NCBI GenBank assembly: GCA_961205875.1
Contig: OY540809.1
Coordinates: forward strand, 16,194,267 to 16,258,266
DNA: 64,000 bases
From: Sialis fuliginosa
Lineage: Eukaryota; Arthropoda; Insecta; Megaloptera; Sialidae
Direction: 5' to 3'
The notes beneath the pieces were generated by a model. That model saw nothing but the letters and a program-made list of their open reading frames with translations, did no database searches and had not been told where the DNA came from. This document shows, piece after piece, positions 37,600 through 50,351 of this stretch. The stretch's first letter is position 1. Every line of letters starts with the position of its first letter. The position numbers and the translations under genes were made by a program.

Positions 37600-39110
37600 A
37601 TGTAAATCAAAAATAGTTAAACTTCCAACAATTCATAATTTAAATTGATGTGTAATGAGTTTTTATCAAGTATGTGGGGGTAGAGGGAGAAGTATATACG
37701 TTTAGGGAGGCTCTAATATATATTTTTCCATAGTAATATCCACCATATTAAATAATGAGAGTTTACCACAATACTTTGTTCTGCTCTTTCATAGAAAATC
37801 GGTACCGTGTACAAGATTCAACGTATTTCAGTCCGTACATTCAGGGCTTGGAAAATTCAAGTTTCACCCACAGAATTATAATAATTTGTATATAGGAATA
37901 TCATCGTTGTCTAAATTTCAATGTAAAGTATGTATAGTAATGTATACTATACAATATATATCGAACTCTAACTACAAGCGACAAAAAAGTTATAATTTTT
38001 AGATGAAATAAAATGTTGTAATTTAAACTATTTTATTATTTTTTTATATTAATTTTAAATACGTGGTTTATATAAAGAATCCTAGACACATATTATTACT
38101 TAACGTGTTTAGGTTTTATTTAAATATATATTGTACAAGCCATAATTCTTTTCTTGATTAGACCACTTTTATTGTATACATTGTAAACGTAAACTTTTAA
38201 ATATTGAAGGCAGGAACATAATATTCTGTAAACATATATTAATTACAATTTCTTATCTATTTTCTAGACAACAATACAAAGTTCTAAACATTCATTATTA
38301 AAAACAAACATATACTATTATGAAATAAAAAATTGGTGCTACCTCAATTTTACTTGATTTTAAGTGGATATTTTTATTAATTAATTAATATTTCTATAAA
38401 AATCAATTCAAAGATGTGACATACATTTTATGATTACATTATGAATTCGATTTAAAGAAGTTGTATTATATTTTATTGTTATCTATAAATGAGTAGCAAG
38501 TTAACATTTAATCATGAGTTTTTTAATGTTTATATATATATATATATTTTTTTTTTAAATTAAGTAACACAAATAAATTAATAACTTTTGACTACCCCTA
38601 TAAATATATATCTATTAATTTGAACTAAACCAATAAATTTTACTTTATTTATAGCGTATTGTACATATTTTTTTATAACTTTTCACCATTTTCCATCAGC
38701 CCTGTTTTCCCATAGGTCTAGAAACATCGTATACGGATAATTCCCTGTCGGAGCTCGTTGTATGGAAAAGTCGTAAAAAGTTTGACTAATTACTAATGGT
38801 TTAGCGCAAACCGCTTTTATGAACAACTTTTATAGGCTTGTTACCTCTACCTATTAAAACTATTATAACTTTTGTTAGGTAATTAAAATATACCTATCTA
38901 TACTTGTTATCTCAAAACTATATTAATTAAAAAATACAATTCACGAATCGCTTTTAAACTTTTATGATGAGCTATGGAATAATTTTTTATCAGAGAAATC
39001 AGTAGATATTTCATTTATCTTCTTAAATATCTCTGTTAAAGAATACTTAGCAGATTTTTTCTTTATGGAAAATAGATCTTGACCGATTATTTTTTTCATA
39101 TTTTGATATA
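37600..39110. other. AT-rich non-coding
   Basis: No gene. A TA run at 38530-38547 and plain AT-rich sequence. Confidence 0.4.
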
Positions 39111-39114
39111 GTTA

Positions 39115-39200
39115 TGCCCTGTATTATAAAGAATCTACTTGAGTGCAAAAGCAAATTAGCTTCCAGCTAACGTTATCTGCTAGGTATTAAATATAAATGA
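39115..39200 (+). repeat. Half copy of the atgcccggtattata MITE
   Basis: Only the left end and the ttccagctaacgttatctgc segment are present. Confidence 0.6.
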
Positions 39201-39469
39201 CAACACAATGACAATTTAAACGGTACAAATTAAAAAAAAGGTTTTATCATACCTACATTACACCTAATGTGTAAAATTTGGTTAATAAAAGTGAAGATAG
39301 AGATATAACCCAATCAATATTTTATATCTTTTGTACACTCATGTTTAAATAAAAACAAGCATATACCAAATATACACTCTATCTCTTTTTTGTGAAGACT
39401 CGATTTTCGAATCAGATGTATAGTCCATACTTTATATCTATGGTTTTAACAGTAAGTCAAATTTTTTTA

Positions 39470-40503
39470 TAAGGTACTGAATTAGAAATATTAGTTGATA
39501 TTTATTACTGCCATTTATACATATAACTATCTTACAGCGTGATTTTATGACAATTGATCATTTCGTTTATAAACAGTGGACAAATAATTATTATGATTCG
39601 GTAGATTATCAAGAAAAATGTATTTTCTTATGTAGATGTTTTACATTATTTAAATTTTATGACTCTTTATTTTATAACTTTTGTGTCGTAGTACTTATTA
39701 TTATGTAATCTTTAATACGTGTCCATCACTGGGTGCCTATTACTGGTTTTACTTTATCCATTACTGAAGAAAAAACCTAAAAAAATAAAAGGCTATAGTT
39801 TAAAAAACAAACTATATTTGCAGACTTTGGTAATTAAATTGATTTAATAAGGAGGTACTTGTTTTATTAATAACATGAGTTCATAATGCGGTGTTCACAC
39901 CAAAGAAAACAAAAGAGTAACACGGTGTTTGAAAACACGTCGTATTTAAAAATGCATAGGCTTTATTGCACTTTTGTCAAATAGACACGATGTTGCTGTT
40001 TTGTTTTTTCGGTCTGAACACGGCATAATGCGGTGTTCACACCAAAGAAAACAAAACAGCAACACGGTGTTTGAAAACACGTCGTATTTAAAAATGCATA
40101 GGCTTTATTGCACTTTTGTCAAAAAGACACGATGTTGCTGTTTTGTTTTTTCGGTCTGAACACGGCATAATGCGGTGTTCACACCAAAGAAAACAAAACA
40201 GCAACACGGTGTTTGAAAACACGTCGTATTTAAAAATGCATAGGCTTTATTGCACTTTTGTCAAAAAGACACGATGTTGCTGTTTTGTTTTTTCGGTCTG
40301 AACACGGCATAATGCGGTGTTCACACCAAAGAAAACAAAACAGCAACACGGTGTTTGAAAACACGTCGTATTTAAAAATGCATAGGCTTTATTGCACTTT
40401 TGTCAAAAAGACACGATGTTGCTGTTTTGTTTTTTCGGTCTGAACACGGCATAAGAGTTACAAAAAGCTTAAAGCGTTCAAAACTGGTGCCAGTATCTTA
40501 ATT
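39470..40503. mobile_element. GGTACTGG family element carrying a MITE array
   Basis: The left end is truncated (aaggtactga) and the right end is aactggtgccagtatctta. The interior matches the family at 57.2 kb. The four-unit array at 39887-40451 is inserted at its tcataagagtt site. Confidence 0.7.
39887..40451. mobile_element. Head-to-tail array of four 139-bp MITEs joined by TAA
   Basis: Units are 39887-40025, 40029-40167, 40171-40309 and 40313-40451. TAA lies before, between and after every unit, so the period is 142 bp. Each unit has inverted ends (TGCGGTGTTCACACC / GGTCTGAACACGGCA, then caaaacagcaac on both sides). Units 2-4 look identical; unit 1 differs at a few bases. A single copy with a TTA duplication is at 37452-37590. 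A 3-bp TWA target and short inverted ends fit PIF/Harbinger-type MITEs. The 61-codon open frames across it are by-products. Confidence 0.92.
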
Positions 40504-40509
40504 AGAAAC

Positions 40510-41940
40510 AAGTACACTGTACACTCAGTAAAGTGTATAAGAAAGACTCATGGAACCCATGGTACTTTTTTGATGAAAACAATTTTTACGCTCAAAAACT
40601 TCCACATAAATCTTAAAATAATTTTTTACCTACACCACAATTATGGGTAATAATTAAACCAACGTTTCATCGCATATTACATCGTATATCTTTTCAAAAA
40701 ATGGCTGAAAAAAAAATGAAATCTGAAATACTGTATTATATAACCTACATAATGTATTATGGTAGAATACACGTAGTAATTTTATATTTATAGATTTACC
40801 ATTCGTTATATTTACTTTCTATGTGCCCAATCCAGGGCAGATGTTTCCATAATGATCCGGGGCCAAAATTTAAACATCTATCTACCATAGCTCGCGCTGC
40901 CTGCACCAACAAATCTCTACCAGACAGAGACAAGCGTATACCTTCCATACCACATCCATATCCATCTATTTCTTTCCATTAATCTTTGCTAAAATTGTAT
41001 ACAAAGAACGCTTAATGTCGAGTTTATTATCAGAGTAATTATTCGCGTCGTTTATAAAACAAAGACGCATATATCGAATGTAATACGTTAACAGTGGTCC
41101 TGTCTCTGTCGGAGTAGACATTCCGCGCGAGGGAAACGAATTTGTGTGCTTAGGATGAAGAAATGTAAACATTTTAGACTTTTAGTAGAGGGTCGTGTTT
41201 TAGGGGGTAGGCTTTATACACCACCGGTTGTATTATTGAAAGGGGATGATTCGATGGCTTATAACTGTAATGCAGAATGAATTATTTGCAACTAGTAGTT
41301 CTCGCATCGTGTATGAATAATTTCACGCTGCTGGTATATACTCGAGAGATAATTCGGGGAGGTTGGTATCCCTGCATTGATTTTTATTAAAACGTGGTGA
41401 TTTTGTGTCCGTATAAAATACAGTGAAACCTGCCTAAACCGGAAACCCGGACAAATGGAAAATAAATATAACTTATGCCTTTCCTATGTTATAAACAAAT
41501 TAAAATAGATAAATTAATAATGTAACATTAAGTTGAATAATTAATAATTCCTACAGATTTTAATTTTGTTTTAAAAAATAGCTTACACCTTTACCTTTAA
41601 GTGTACTAATTGCCTAATAGCGTCGCGACCCCTTTCTTATATTATAAAGAAATTAAAATAAGACATTGATTGTACTGTAAAATTAGGGATACGGTCCATA
41701 ATTTTCTAAAACCGCGTAAAACCAAATCAATCAATTACATAGACTGAAAATCGCGTAAAAATAGTTAAAATTCACGAAAATAAGAAATTCACGAAAACAA
41801 AGAAAATTAGTTAGAAAATCTAAAAGTAATTGATGTAAAACATAAAATAATAGAATTTTATTTATTTAATTGTATTAAAAAGTAACAATATATTTAAAAA
41901 AAATTCATCAGAATTATCGTCACTATCTGAAAATACAACT
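40510..41940. other. Non-coding, one Tigger-like end
   Basis: A reversed relic of the GAAACGTTGG hairpin family lies near 40659. A Tigger/pogo-type end cagtgaaacctgcctaaacc starts at 41421 but its partner end was not found. No gene. Confidence 0.4.
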
Positions 41941-41946
41941 CGACAC

Positions 41947-42227
41947 TAGGGTGACCAGATTTTCGTTTTAGCAAACTCTGAGATGTATATGAAGACCCCT
42001 TTTTTATTTTATTTTGTCTATTTTATTCTTTTTATTTTTATTTTCATGAAATTTGTTACCATAATCTGCACTTTTATGTCCCTTGCTCTATTTTTGACGA
42101 CCTATTTTTTTTGTAGTCGTCGTCATTTTTTGTAAAACCCGGAGAAATTACACCCAAACTCGGAGCCCGGAGATCCAGTATGCAAACCCTGCGACTCCGG
42201 GTCAAAACCGGAGACCTGGTCACCCTA
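41947..42227. mobile_element. hAT-like MITE with exact TSD ctcgacac
   Basis: This 281-bp element has TAGGGTGACCAGA at one end and CTGGTCACCCTA at the other, with ctcgacac at 41939-41946 and 42228-42235. TAGGGTGACCA ends are a known hAT style. Confidence 0.88.
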
Positions 42228-43019
42228 CTCGACACAGTTTGTGAATTAGTGCGATAATAACAAAACGTTTACATATATTTCAATTCCTTGAATTGTTAGC
42301 TTTTATTTCATACCACACTCACGAAATCTGCAAAAAAAGACACCCTTCTGTATATGAAAATTATATCAGAATTTCAAAATATCCACAACCCAAACTAACA
42401 CAATTTATTTAAACTTTAAAATACATAATTCTATATACATAATACATATGTGCATTTATACTTATCAATATTGATTCCCAGAATGCATCTGTAAGTACTC
42501 CCCCCCCCCCTCGCACATATACACACCCACCATGTACACACACATATTATATAATTTATAATACGTACGATTAAAATTCCTAGATCCTTACATAGGTTTA
42601 ATTGCAATTAGGCGAATTAACAGCGTAGTTCTAAGTTGTAAGACAAGCTATTAGAACAGCACAATGTAAATATGGCGTGAATGTGTGTGTGCGAGCGTCT
42701 TACGTGGAGTTATCCAAGGATTAAATCTTGGCGAATGATTTATATTGTTATTCATATTATGTTTGGTCTAAACACAATTGCGTCGGTTAACAAGGACACT
42801 CTGTTAAATTTATTTATATGTAAGTTAAACTTGTGTCTCCAGTTGTTTTAATTATAGCCTCCCTCTCTTAGCAGGGGTGAACTTTACCATTGTTACCATT
42901 TTCATTACTGGACATTAGAGAAGATTAATATTTTTAATTTATGCAAAAGTCAAAATGACATTTTATGTCAAAGTAAATTTCAATAAAAAAAAAACAAATG
43001 TCGATTTTTTAAAGCAAAT

Positions 43020-43449
43020 TGAGTTATATCTTTGTAAGTAACATTTGTCGTTTTTGAGATATCTTGAAAAAATAAATATTTTAGGATGCCACCCACGATT
43101 TTGACGATTATGAAATGAGACCCAACCATCCAACCAATTTTCATTAATATCGGTTCATGAGTTATGCATGTGACAATGTTTTTTTTTAATTCATAGATAT
43201 GTTCTTTGACCAGGTTTTAGTATATATTCCATTATGTTAGGTAACATATGGAATAAGCAGTGACGATAATAGTAAATCAACTCGAAAAAAAAATTGCCGC
43301 CAACGCACTATTTTGCAATAGGTACGCTGCCTAAACTGTTAAATATTGAACAATATAATGTAGTGAAGAATTGTGAGGAATAAAAAGATAAATAATAAAA
43401 AAATAAACCCTGCGATACCATATATCTAACTACACGGATACAGCTAGTA
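43020..43449. repeat. LINE-tail repeat followed by SINE-like repeat B
   Basis: 43020-43175 matches the tail family at 6.8 kb and 44.2 kb. 43180-43449 is a reversed, worn copy of repeat B. Confidence 0.6.
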
Positions 43450-44224
43450 TAAATACAAATAAATTGAAAAATATATCTAAAAGTTTCATAAAAATATATG
43501 TATATTTTTTTGGACTAATTCACAAGTTAGTCACATTAGCTTCAGAACTAGTACAGTTACTCCCCCACTCACCTAGTTTCAACCCCCGTGCACACAATAA
43601 TAAATCATTTACTTCAGCTCCAGGGGCTGTTTATGCATGATTTTTTTACATTTTGTCGATATTGAAAAATGTACAACATCCATGTTTACTATGACGTTAC
43701 GCTAACTGTAATGTTGATTAAAACAGGAGCACAAAACTGATATTGCTGCCTGGGGCGGTGTTACAATGAATATTGGGACACGCGCTGTGCCCCCTCTCCC
43801 TTCCGCGAATAGCGCCAACAGCTATCGCGGGGTAGCTCCGGTATAAACTAGCCCCGGTAGATATTGTATATGCAATGCAGCGCGAGCTATATTGCAGTTG
43901 TATGTATGTATGTATAGCAGTGGTAGAGGTATTGTATACAGGGTTAAATTTTGGTAAAAAAACATCTACCAAGTAAATGCACAGTGCTTCCTCATGCTGA
44001 AATCACAATTTTAATAAACCACGATAAAGTATTCTCGTCAACTGTCAATTTTATTTAAAAATATTTATTCAACATTTTTCTTAATACGCACCTGAATATA
44101 AAAAATACGATTTTTTAAAGCAACTTGAGATAAATCTTTGTATAGGAATATTTTAGAACTAACATTGTGTTGTGGTGATCTATGCTATATATTATAGATA
44201 ATATAATTGAATAATCTACAAAAA

Positions 44225-44565
44225 ATATTCTATACAATATTCAGGTAACGTGTCGTTCTTGAAAAAATAAATATTTTGGGAAGTACCCCTCCCCCTTACA
44301 CACGATTTTCAAATGGGATCGTCCTCAAGCCAGACCCAACCAACCAACCAAATTTCATTAATATCAGTTTAGTAGTTATGAGTTATGCGTGTGACAAGGA
44401 TTCAGGAGAGAGACAGACAGACAGACACACATACACATACATATACACACACACAAAACAGACAGACACAAAACGATAAGTGTTTGTCTTGACCTGAAAC
44501 GGAAAATCAAGTTTAAAATGATCACAAAGCTACTCGTATCTTTGATATGGCGAGAAAGCAAAAAA
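44225..44565 (+). repeat. LINE-tail-like repeat with CA/GACA run
   Basis: Contains taacgtgtcgttcttgaaaa, agacccaaccaaccaacc, caggagagagacagacagac and ttgacctgaaacgg. Same family as 6.8 kb. Confidence 0.65.
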
Positions 44566-44584
44566 TGTCAGAGTTACATAGGGG

Positions 44585-44785
44585 CGCTTAGAGATATTCG
44601 CAATTCATTTATGTATCTTTTTAGCAAGTATATAAGAACATAATCTTATAACTAATATGAAGTATATTTAATGATATTGATTGATAAAAGCAGAAAATAC
44701 AGCTGTAAATGAGATTGTGAGACTTTGTTACTAATACAATCAATCAGAAATCGATTCGGGCTGTCAGAACTCTTATTATGAGCAT
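44585..44785. mobile_element. MITE, gagttatgacag family
   Basis: ttagagatattcgcaattca to tattatgagcatttctatag, with gaaatcgattcgggctgtca near the right end. Confidence 0.65.
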
Positions 44786-44829
44786 TTCTATAGAGGCACT
44801 AAATTTTTTAATTCGACTTTTGGGAGTGT

Positions 44830-44940
44830 TTTGATAGTTTCTAGGCCAACGCTTTGTGGTATGTTGCAGTGGGCATCTTCAGCTTTGACCCAGAAGCCAA
44901 GATTCATCTCAAGATCACCATAAAAGTCTCAAAAAAGAAT
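44830..44940 (-). repeat. Ribozyme-like hairpin family, fragment
   Basis: On the minus strand CTGAAGA is followed by a cccactgc..helix and CAAAGCGTTGG, then the gaatcttggcttctgggtc side. A diverged relative of 50.2 kb and 3.6 kb. Confidence 0.5.
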
Positions 44941-44999
44941 TGTTTGTCGAATTTAATTTTTTAATTTATTTCATTTATAAAATTTTACTGTTATATTTT

Positions 45000-46740
45000 T
45001 TTGTTAGCTAGTACGTTTATAGAAAAGCAGATACACGATTTTTTAAAATATTTTACTATTTAATTAATTCAATATTAAATTATACATAACATAATATATT
45101 CTATTCATTTATTATTATAAAAGGAAGCAAAAGTAAAAAAATCGAATTTTTCATTCATTAAAATAAACTGTGCAAATAAATATTTACTTACATTCTAAAA
45201 TTAGAAGAAAAAAATATCGACGAGCCGCCACTGAGTTAATATACACATAGCTATGTAATCGCGATATAATAAACATCATTTCGAATAGAAAAATATTTAT
45301 TGTATTATTTACATATTTATCCAGTTTGAAAAGATAACATTTGTTCATAATGCACAAATATTTAACAATTGGTTAAAAATCAGGGGTTTTATTGAATGTT
45401 ATTGAAAATTTATATTGAAATTGTTTACAAGAGCCGAATTTAAATTAATATTTGTTTGTGTTTTAGTGTTATATATTCGAAATTAATATTATCGAGTAGT
45501 GCGCCAAAGTATTGTTGATATTTATCAATAATTAAAACATTTTTAGTGTTGTTTCGTTAAATTCCAATTGAAAATTAACAATAGGTAAATATAAAAATAT
45601 CAAATATTATGTTCTGTAATCGGTTGATAAAAGGACTGTCTTTTTAATTGTACATGTACTCGTAAAAGAAAGGTTTACTTAAAACAAGAGATTTTATTAT
45701 TTTCGTTCAACTATATATATATATATATATATATTTAAAACAAACAATAATAAATTATGTTCAAGCTATTTTTTCATTAGCATTAAAAAATTTTTGTTTT
45801 TTAGTTGATAAAATTAAAAATGATACCAATAATAATAAAATGACTTAGAGTTTAAAACAAATACTATCAAAACTGTAATATTGCTAAAATCATAGTTTAA
45901 AAAAAAAAATCATATTATTAAGTATGTCTTATCAAAATAAGCTCTCAGAAATTATAAAATATTTGAGCTTCCATTATTGACTTGTGAACGAATTTAATAT
46001 ACTTTTCAATAATGAGGGGGGTGATATATTTCTAGGGGTTTACAAAGCTGTATAAAATCAATTATTTGGGAATAACACTAGATCTGTCAGTTTTAGAATA
46101 AAAGAATTTTATCAACCTTAAAGCTGATAAAATTTTGAACAAAATAGTGTTTTAAAAAATTATATATTGAAATAGAGCTCGCGAAATAATCATTTAGCGA
46201 CGTCGAGTTTAGAAACAACGCCTAAAATGAAGAGTTCCGTTCAACTGCAGTATTTAATATGTCTTTGATGGAATTTCAAATTGAAATGTTATGTTATAAT
46301 AGAGAAAACAGTACCCTAAATAATGAATTCTATCTAATGTCGATATCTCGAAAAATGTTTGAGTTATAAGTACTCAAAATTGTAGGTATTACAAATATTT
46401 AAGGAAAATTACTCATGTTTTTATTGTCAGTCATATACAAGTTTGGGATTTTTATTAAAAATCAAATGTCTTATAAGAAAATGTCGCACATATCGGGGAA
46501 TAAACATAATTGTACTCTAAAATAACATATTAGCTAATAAAAATATTTTTTAGTGTAAAAAAAACTTAAAAATTTAATTCAAAACGGCTAAAAAAAACAT
46601 TTTAAAATAAAAATTGATTCATTGATAACTTGTGGGCAACATATTGTATGAAACAAAGGATTATTTTGGCCTAATGCACTTTATTTTTCTGTGTACCAAG
46701 TAAGTATCAGTATAAGTCCGTAGTATCGATGCTATATATA
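45000..46740. other. AT-rich non-coding with TA microsatellite
   Basis: A ta run at 45712-45734. Nothing else recognised. Confidence 0.4.
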
Positions 46741-46744
46741 TGTA

Positions 46745-47215
46745 GAGTCGTATGCAGAAGTGGTCGACCAGTTTTCATTCGAATTCGTTTATCACAAACT
46801 TAGTAGGCACCTCCCATTTGATTATTATAATATTTAAATCATTTCTCCATGTATCAAACAAAGACAGATATTAAATTTTGAAACTCATTTGCTGGATAAA
46901 GAAGTACTCTTCGTTTATAGTACACATATATATTTGCGCGATTAAATTAATATGTAATCTATTGAAAATTGTATAAGTAAATTTTGTGGCAATAAATATT
47001 TGATATTCCGAACTTAAGTATTTTAAATATGTTAAATTTGTTATAAAATTAATTAACGAAATGGACGTATATTTGTGTTTTTATTTAAAATGATGAAACT
47101 ATATAAGCTCAGCCCTAGAAAAAGATAACCGATTATGTTTTGTCTTAATATTTTCGAATCTGTTGTAAGCGATTCTGACCTTTACGGTGACAGACGACTT
47201 CTGAAGCCCATAGTA
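46745..47215 (+). repeat. Dispersed 440-bp repeat, copy 2
   Basis: Same orientation as the copy at 10985-11430. It has one extra segment (ctcagccctagaaaa) near 47110. Confidence 0.75.
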
Positions 47216-47820
47216 CCTATTTTTGTATGAGTATAGTACAATAAAAACCATAAAACCCTAACCACAATAGATAAGATTAGATAAAAAATGTACTGAGATA
47301 AATCTGATCAGAAGGCGCACATCCGAGGCTGCAAGGGCCAACAGATTCGCCACGCGGTGTTTGTGTAACAGACCGATAATCTTGTTACTAAAATCCGTCT
47401 AGTTGTAGCCCACAGCCTAGCATAGATCTATGTAATTGCTAAAACCCCGTGGAAAGGTTTCCTTCCACGCTCTTTGTCACTGACGCAAATCAAGTAAATA
47501 ATCAAATTTATGTTGTTGTATTAAAATATTATGTATTCATTGATTGAATTTGATTTATTTGAAGCGAGAGGGGGGGGTTGACTCTAATTGTTTTCTAGCA
47601 GAGATAATGAAATTATCAGGAGTAAATTCTCGACTCTTGGCGAATAATTTTTTTTACATTTACTAAATTTTTTTAACTGGATGAATAATTTTTTTTTTGA
47701 AACGAGGGGGGGGATTATATATTGATAAATTATAAATATTTTGTTCAATATCTTGTAATTAAATGTATATTATATTGCAGATAAAGACAAGAAAAAGTAT
47801 CAAAAATATACCGAAACTAA
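47216..47820. other. Non-coding, one unique GC-balanced patch
   Basis: 47300-47520 is less AT-rich and holds a small hairpin at 47458-47479 (cgtggaaagg ttt ccttccacg). No RNA family recognised. Two G runs lie at 47570 and 47706. Confidence 0.3.
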
Positions 47821-47824
47821 ATAC

Positions 47825-48295
47825 GAAAAAATTAACAAAAATTATTTGATAGAACTTAAAACGATTTGGCGACATCCCGACATTTACCCAGTTAATGTCG
47901 TATAGAACTACTAACACATAATATATATTATATATATTATCATATATAATAACAAATTATACCTATAGTAGAACTATACTATGGTGATATCCCGATATCT
48001 ACCTAGACAATATCATTAACAAATACTACCATCTGAAAAATAATCATTTATTATTTTTCAATTTTCAACGTATTTAAATTGACTCCTATACGAATTATTT
48101 TGTTTTCCATAATATTTTTTAATAAAATTAACAAAAATTATATACATAGTAGAACTTAAAACGATTTGGTGACATCCCGACATCTACACAGACAATGCCA
48201 TATACAATTACTATATAGCATCTAAAAAATTATTATTTATTATTTTTAAATTTTCAACGCATTTCAGTTGACCTGTACGAAATATTTCGTTTTCC
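47825..48295. repeat. Tandem degenerate repeat
   Basis: aaaattaacaaaaattat with gaacttaaaacgatttgg and gacatcccgacat occurs at 47829 and 48127. A third, partial unit starts near 47960. Confidence 0.7.
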
Positions 48296-48706
48296 ATTCT
48301 TATAATATAAACCACTTAATAAATCGCAGCCTGGGGCCTGTATTATCGCAAGGAAATGATCCTTTTCCTGTATAATATATTTGTACACAATATATCAATC
48401 CATTGGTATTGGTATGAGATATACATTTGTTACAAATACACATACACCATTTATATATGGGGGATTAAAATGCTAAAGAAACCGATATCTCAAAATGGAT
48501 TAGAAACACAATACTGTCTTTTATATAAATAATACTTACATGTCTATAATGTCGATAACCGTAGATCCTTCTTGCCTGTTCAATACTTTTGTATCGATAT
48601 ATTATAGGTACTTGCACTTTATATTCATTTCACTTAACATAGAACTTTAAAAAAATTACACTTTTTTTACCCCATTAGAATTTCAGGATATCTACTATGT
48701 TATTAA

Positions 48707-48957
48707 TAGAGATTGGAAAAATAGTTTTTCAACTATTGCGTAAAAATGCATTTATTGTAATTTTTATTACATATCTCCACCGTTTTCAGAAAACTGGTTT
48801 GATTGAACACAATTTGAAATCAACTACTTTTACTGCTTTGTTTGCACTAAATATTATTAAATCGTAAAAAAAAAACTATTTACCAACTATTTTCCGAAAA
48901 AAACAATTCAACTAGTAACTATTTCATTGAAAATAACAACAATTTTTCCAATCTCTA
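48707..48957. mobile_element. hAT-like MITE, TAGAGATTGG family
   Basis: This 251-bp element has TAGAGATTGGAAAAATAG at one end and its reverse at the other. Flanks gttattaa / gttatttc are a worn 8-bp duplication. It is a short relative of the element at 12754-13598. Confidence 0.75.
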
Positions 48958-49907
48958 GTTATTTCGGCATAAAATGAAGTAACCCTACATTTCACGTTCG
49001 GACTGGCCGTTGATGAGTCAGGCACTCAGTACTTTTATGTAGAATAAATGTACAGGTTGGGGCAATAGTGCGTGAAGTTCGATAGCTTGGACACCATAAC
49101 AAATAAAAAAATCTCTCTGTGGGTAAACGCGCATAGGTACATAGAAATTATTTTCAAATATACAGGATAATACAAAAAAGTGTGGAACGCTTAAGGTAAT
49201 TTTTTTAATGGAATTCCCTGAATATTTTTGCACATTTAACACTCCTCTTGGGATGTTTATTCATATCTAAAACATTAGCCTCATCTAATCATCTTATCTA
49301 GTCAGGTTTAGATGTAATAATATTTTTTTCAAAAAAATTGATTTTTACATTACTCCACCTAACAATTCACCACTTCCGCGGCCGTAGCTTTGAAGACGAA
49401 ATTAAATATGTTACTTATTGTAGGAAGTTGTAGGGTGCTCTTGTTTAAATATCGTAGAGCCACCATGTACAGGAAGATCAAAATTAATTTTCAAATTTTG
49501 AAAACTTCAAAGTTATTCTTCTTAACTTTTTCAAATGGAACATCCTATATGTAGAGTTACATAAGGAACATTTTTTATACGTACATCTTTGTGGCTATTT
49601 GTAACCATTTTTGATTTATTGAGCAAAAAGTACAAAATGCAACAATATTTAAAATAAAACACCATGTACAAGTTGTTTATGTTGCCCATCAAAACAGCAT
49701 TTTATGTTTCTGTCTTAATCTCACACAGTGCATTTAATATTCTTAACGGAACCAAATTAAGTAAGTTTAGAATAAACTATATAAATGACGTAACACATTT
49801 ATTTATTAATTTCTATGTATTTTTATGTAGATACTTACATACAAACATGATAGCATTTAAAAACTATAAAAAATATGTACAATATTATATATGTAATTAT
49901 TTATATA

Positions 49908-50036
49908 CAGTAATCCCTCCATTTACGCGTTTAATTGGTTCCATGAAAACAGCGCGTAAAAAAAAATGTTGTGCTTTTTAAGTCTTTCCACCCTTTTTTC
50001 CAAACTTTTTCAACTGCGTAAATGGTGGGATTATTG
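49908..50036. mobile_element. Tigger/pogo-like MITE, complete, TA target
   Basis: 129 bp from CAGTAATCCCTCCATTTACG to its reverse GTAAATGGTGGGATTATTG, flanked by TA on both sides. Confidence 0.8.
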
Positions 50037-50254
50037 TAATTATATTAATTATTAATTATTCTTTAATTACACGTAGAAGAACACACTTAAGTAACCTTGC
50101 TTCGTAAGTCACTGTATGTTTCCCTTGGATATCTTCTCCACTTAACGTTTTAGTGGCTACATTTCTTCCATAAACTAAAAACAAATTCTTTATAAGTATT
50201 TATAAATGAGTACAAGTTTTGAGGCTTCCGCGGTCATCTAGATATGGATTTTCG

Positions 50255-50351
50255 CTTCTGGGTGTAAGCCGCGTCAATTTAGAAGAGCCTTGAAGATGTC
50301 CACTGTAATGTGTGACGAAACGACCAAATTGACGAGGCTTACACCCAGGAG
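50255..50351 (+). repeat. Hairpin repeat with ribozyme-like tip (CTTGAAGA..GAAAC)
   Basis: Arms 50255-50280 and 50326-50351 pair over about 24 of 26 bases. The tip contains CTTGAAGA (50289-50296), a short stem-loop, then GAAAC (from 50317). The order UGAAGA - helix - CGAAAC echoes a hammerhead core, but the first core base is U rather than C. Related fragments lie at 3591-3700, 12112-12140, 21480-21600, 40655-40690 and 44830-44940. Confidence 0.55.

Noticed and set aside
39974-40443. Three near-identical 61-codon frames in tandem
   Set aside because: They run across the MITE units and their TAA joints; a by-product of the 142-bp period being open, not a gene family.
39887-40451. CRISPR-like array
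   Set aside because: Units are 139-bp MITEs with inverted ends and 3-bp joints, with no spacers; the genome is eukaryotic.
44276-44479. 67-codon frame ending in Thr/His repeats
   Set aside because: Lies in a LINE-tail repeat with a CA/GACA run.
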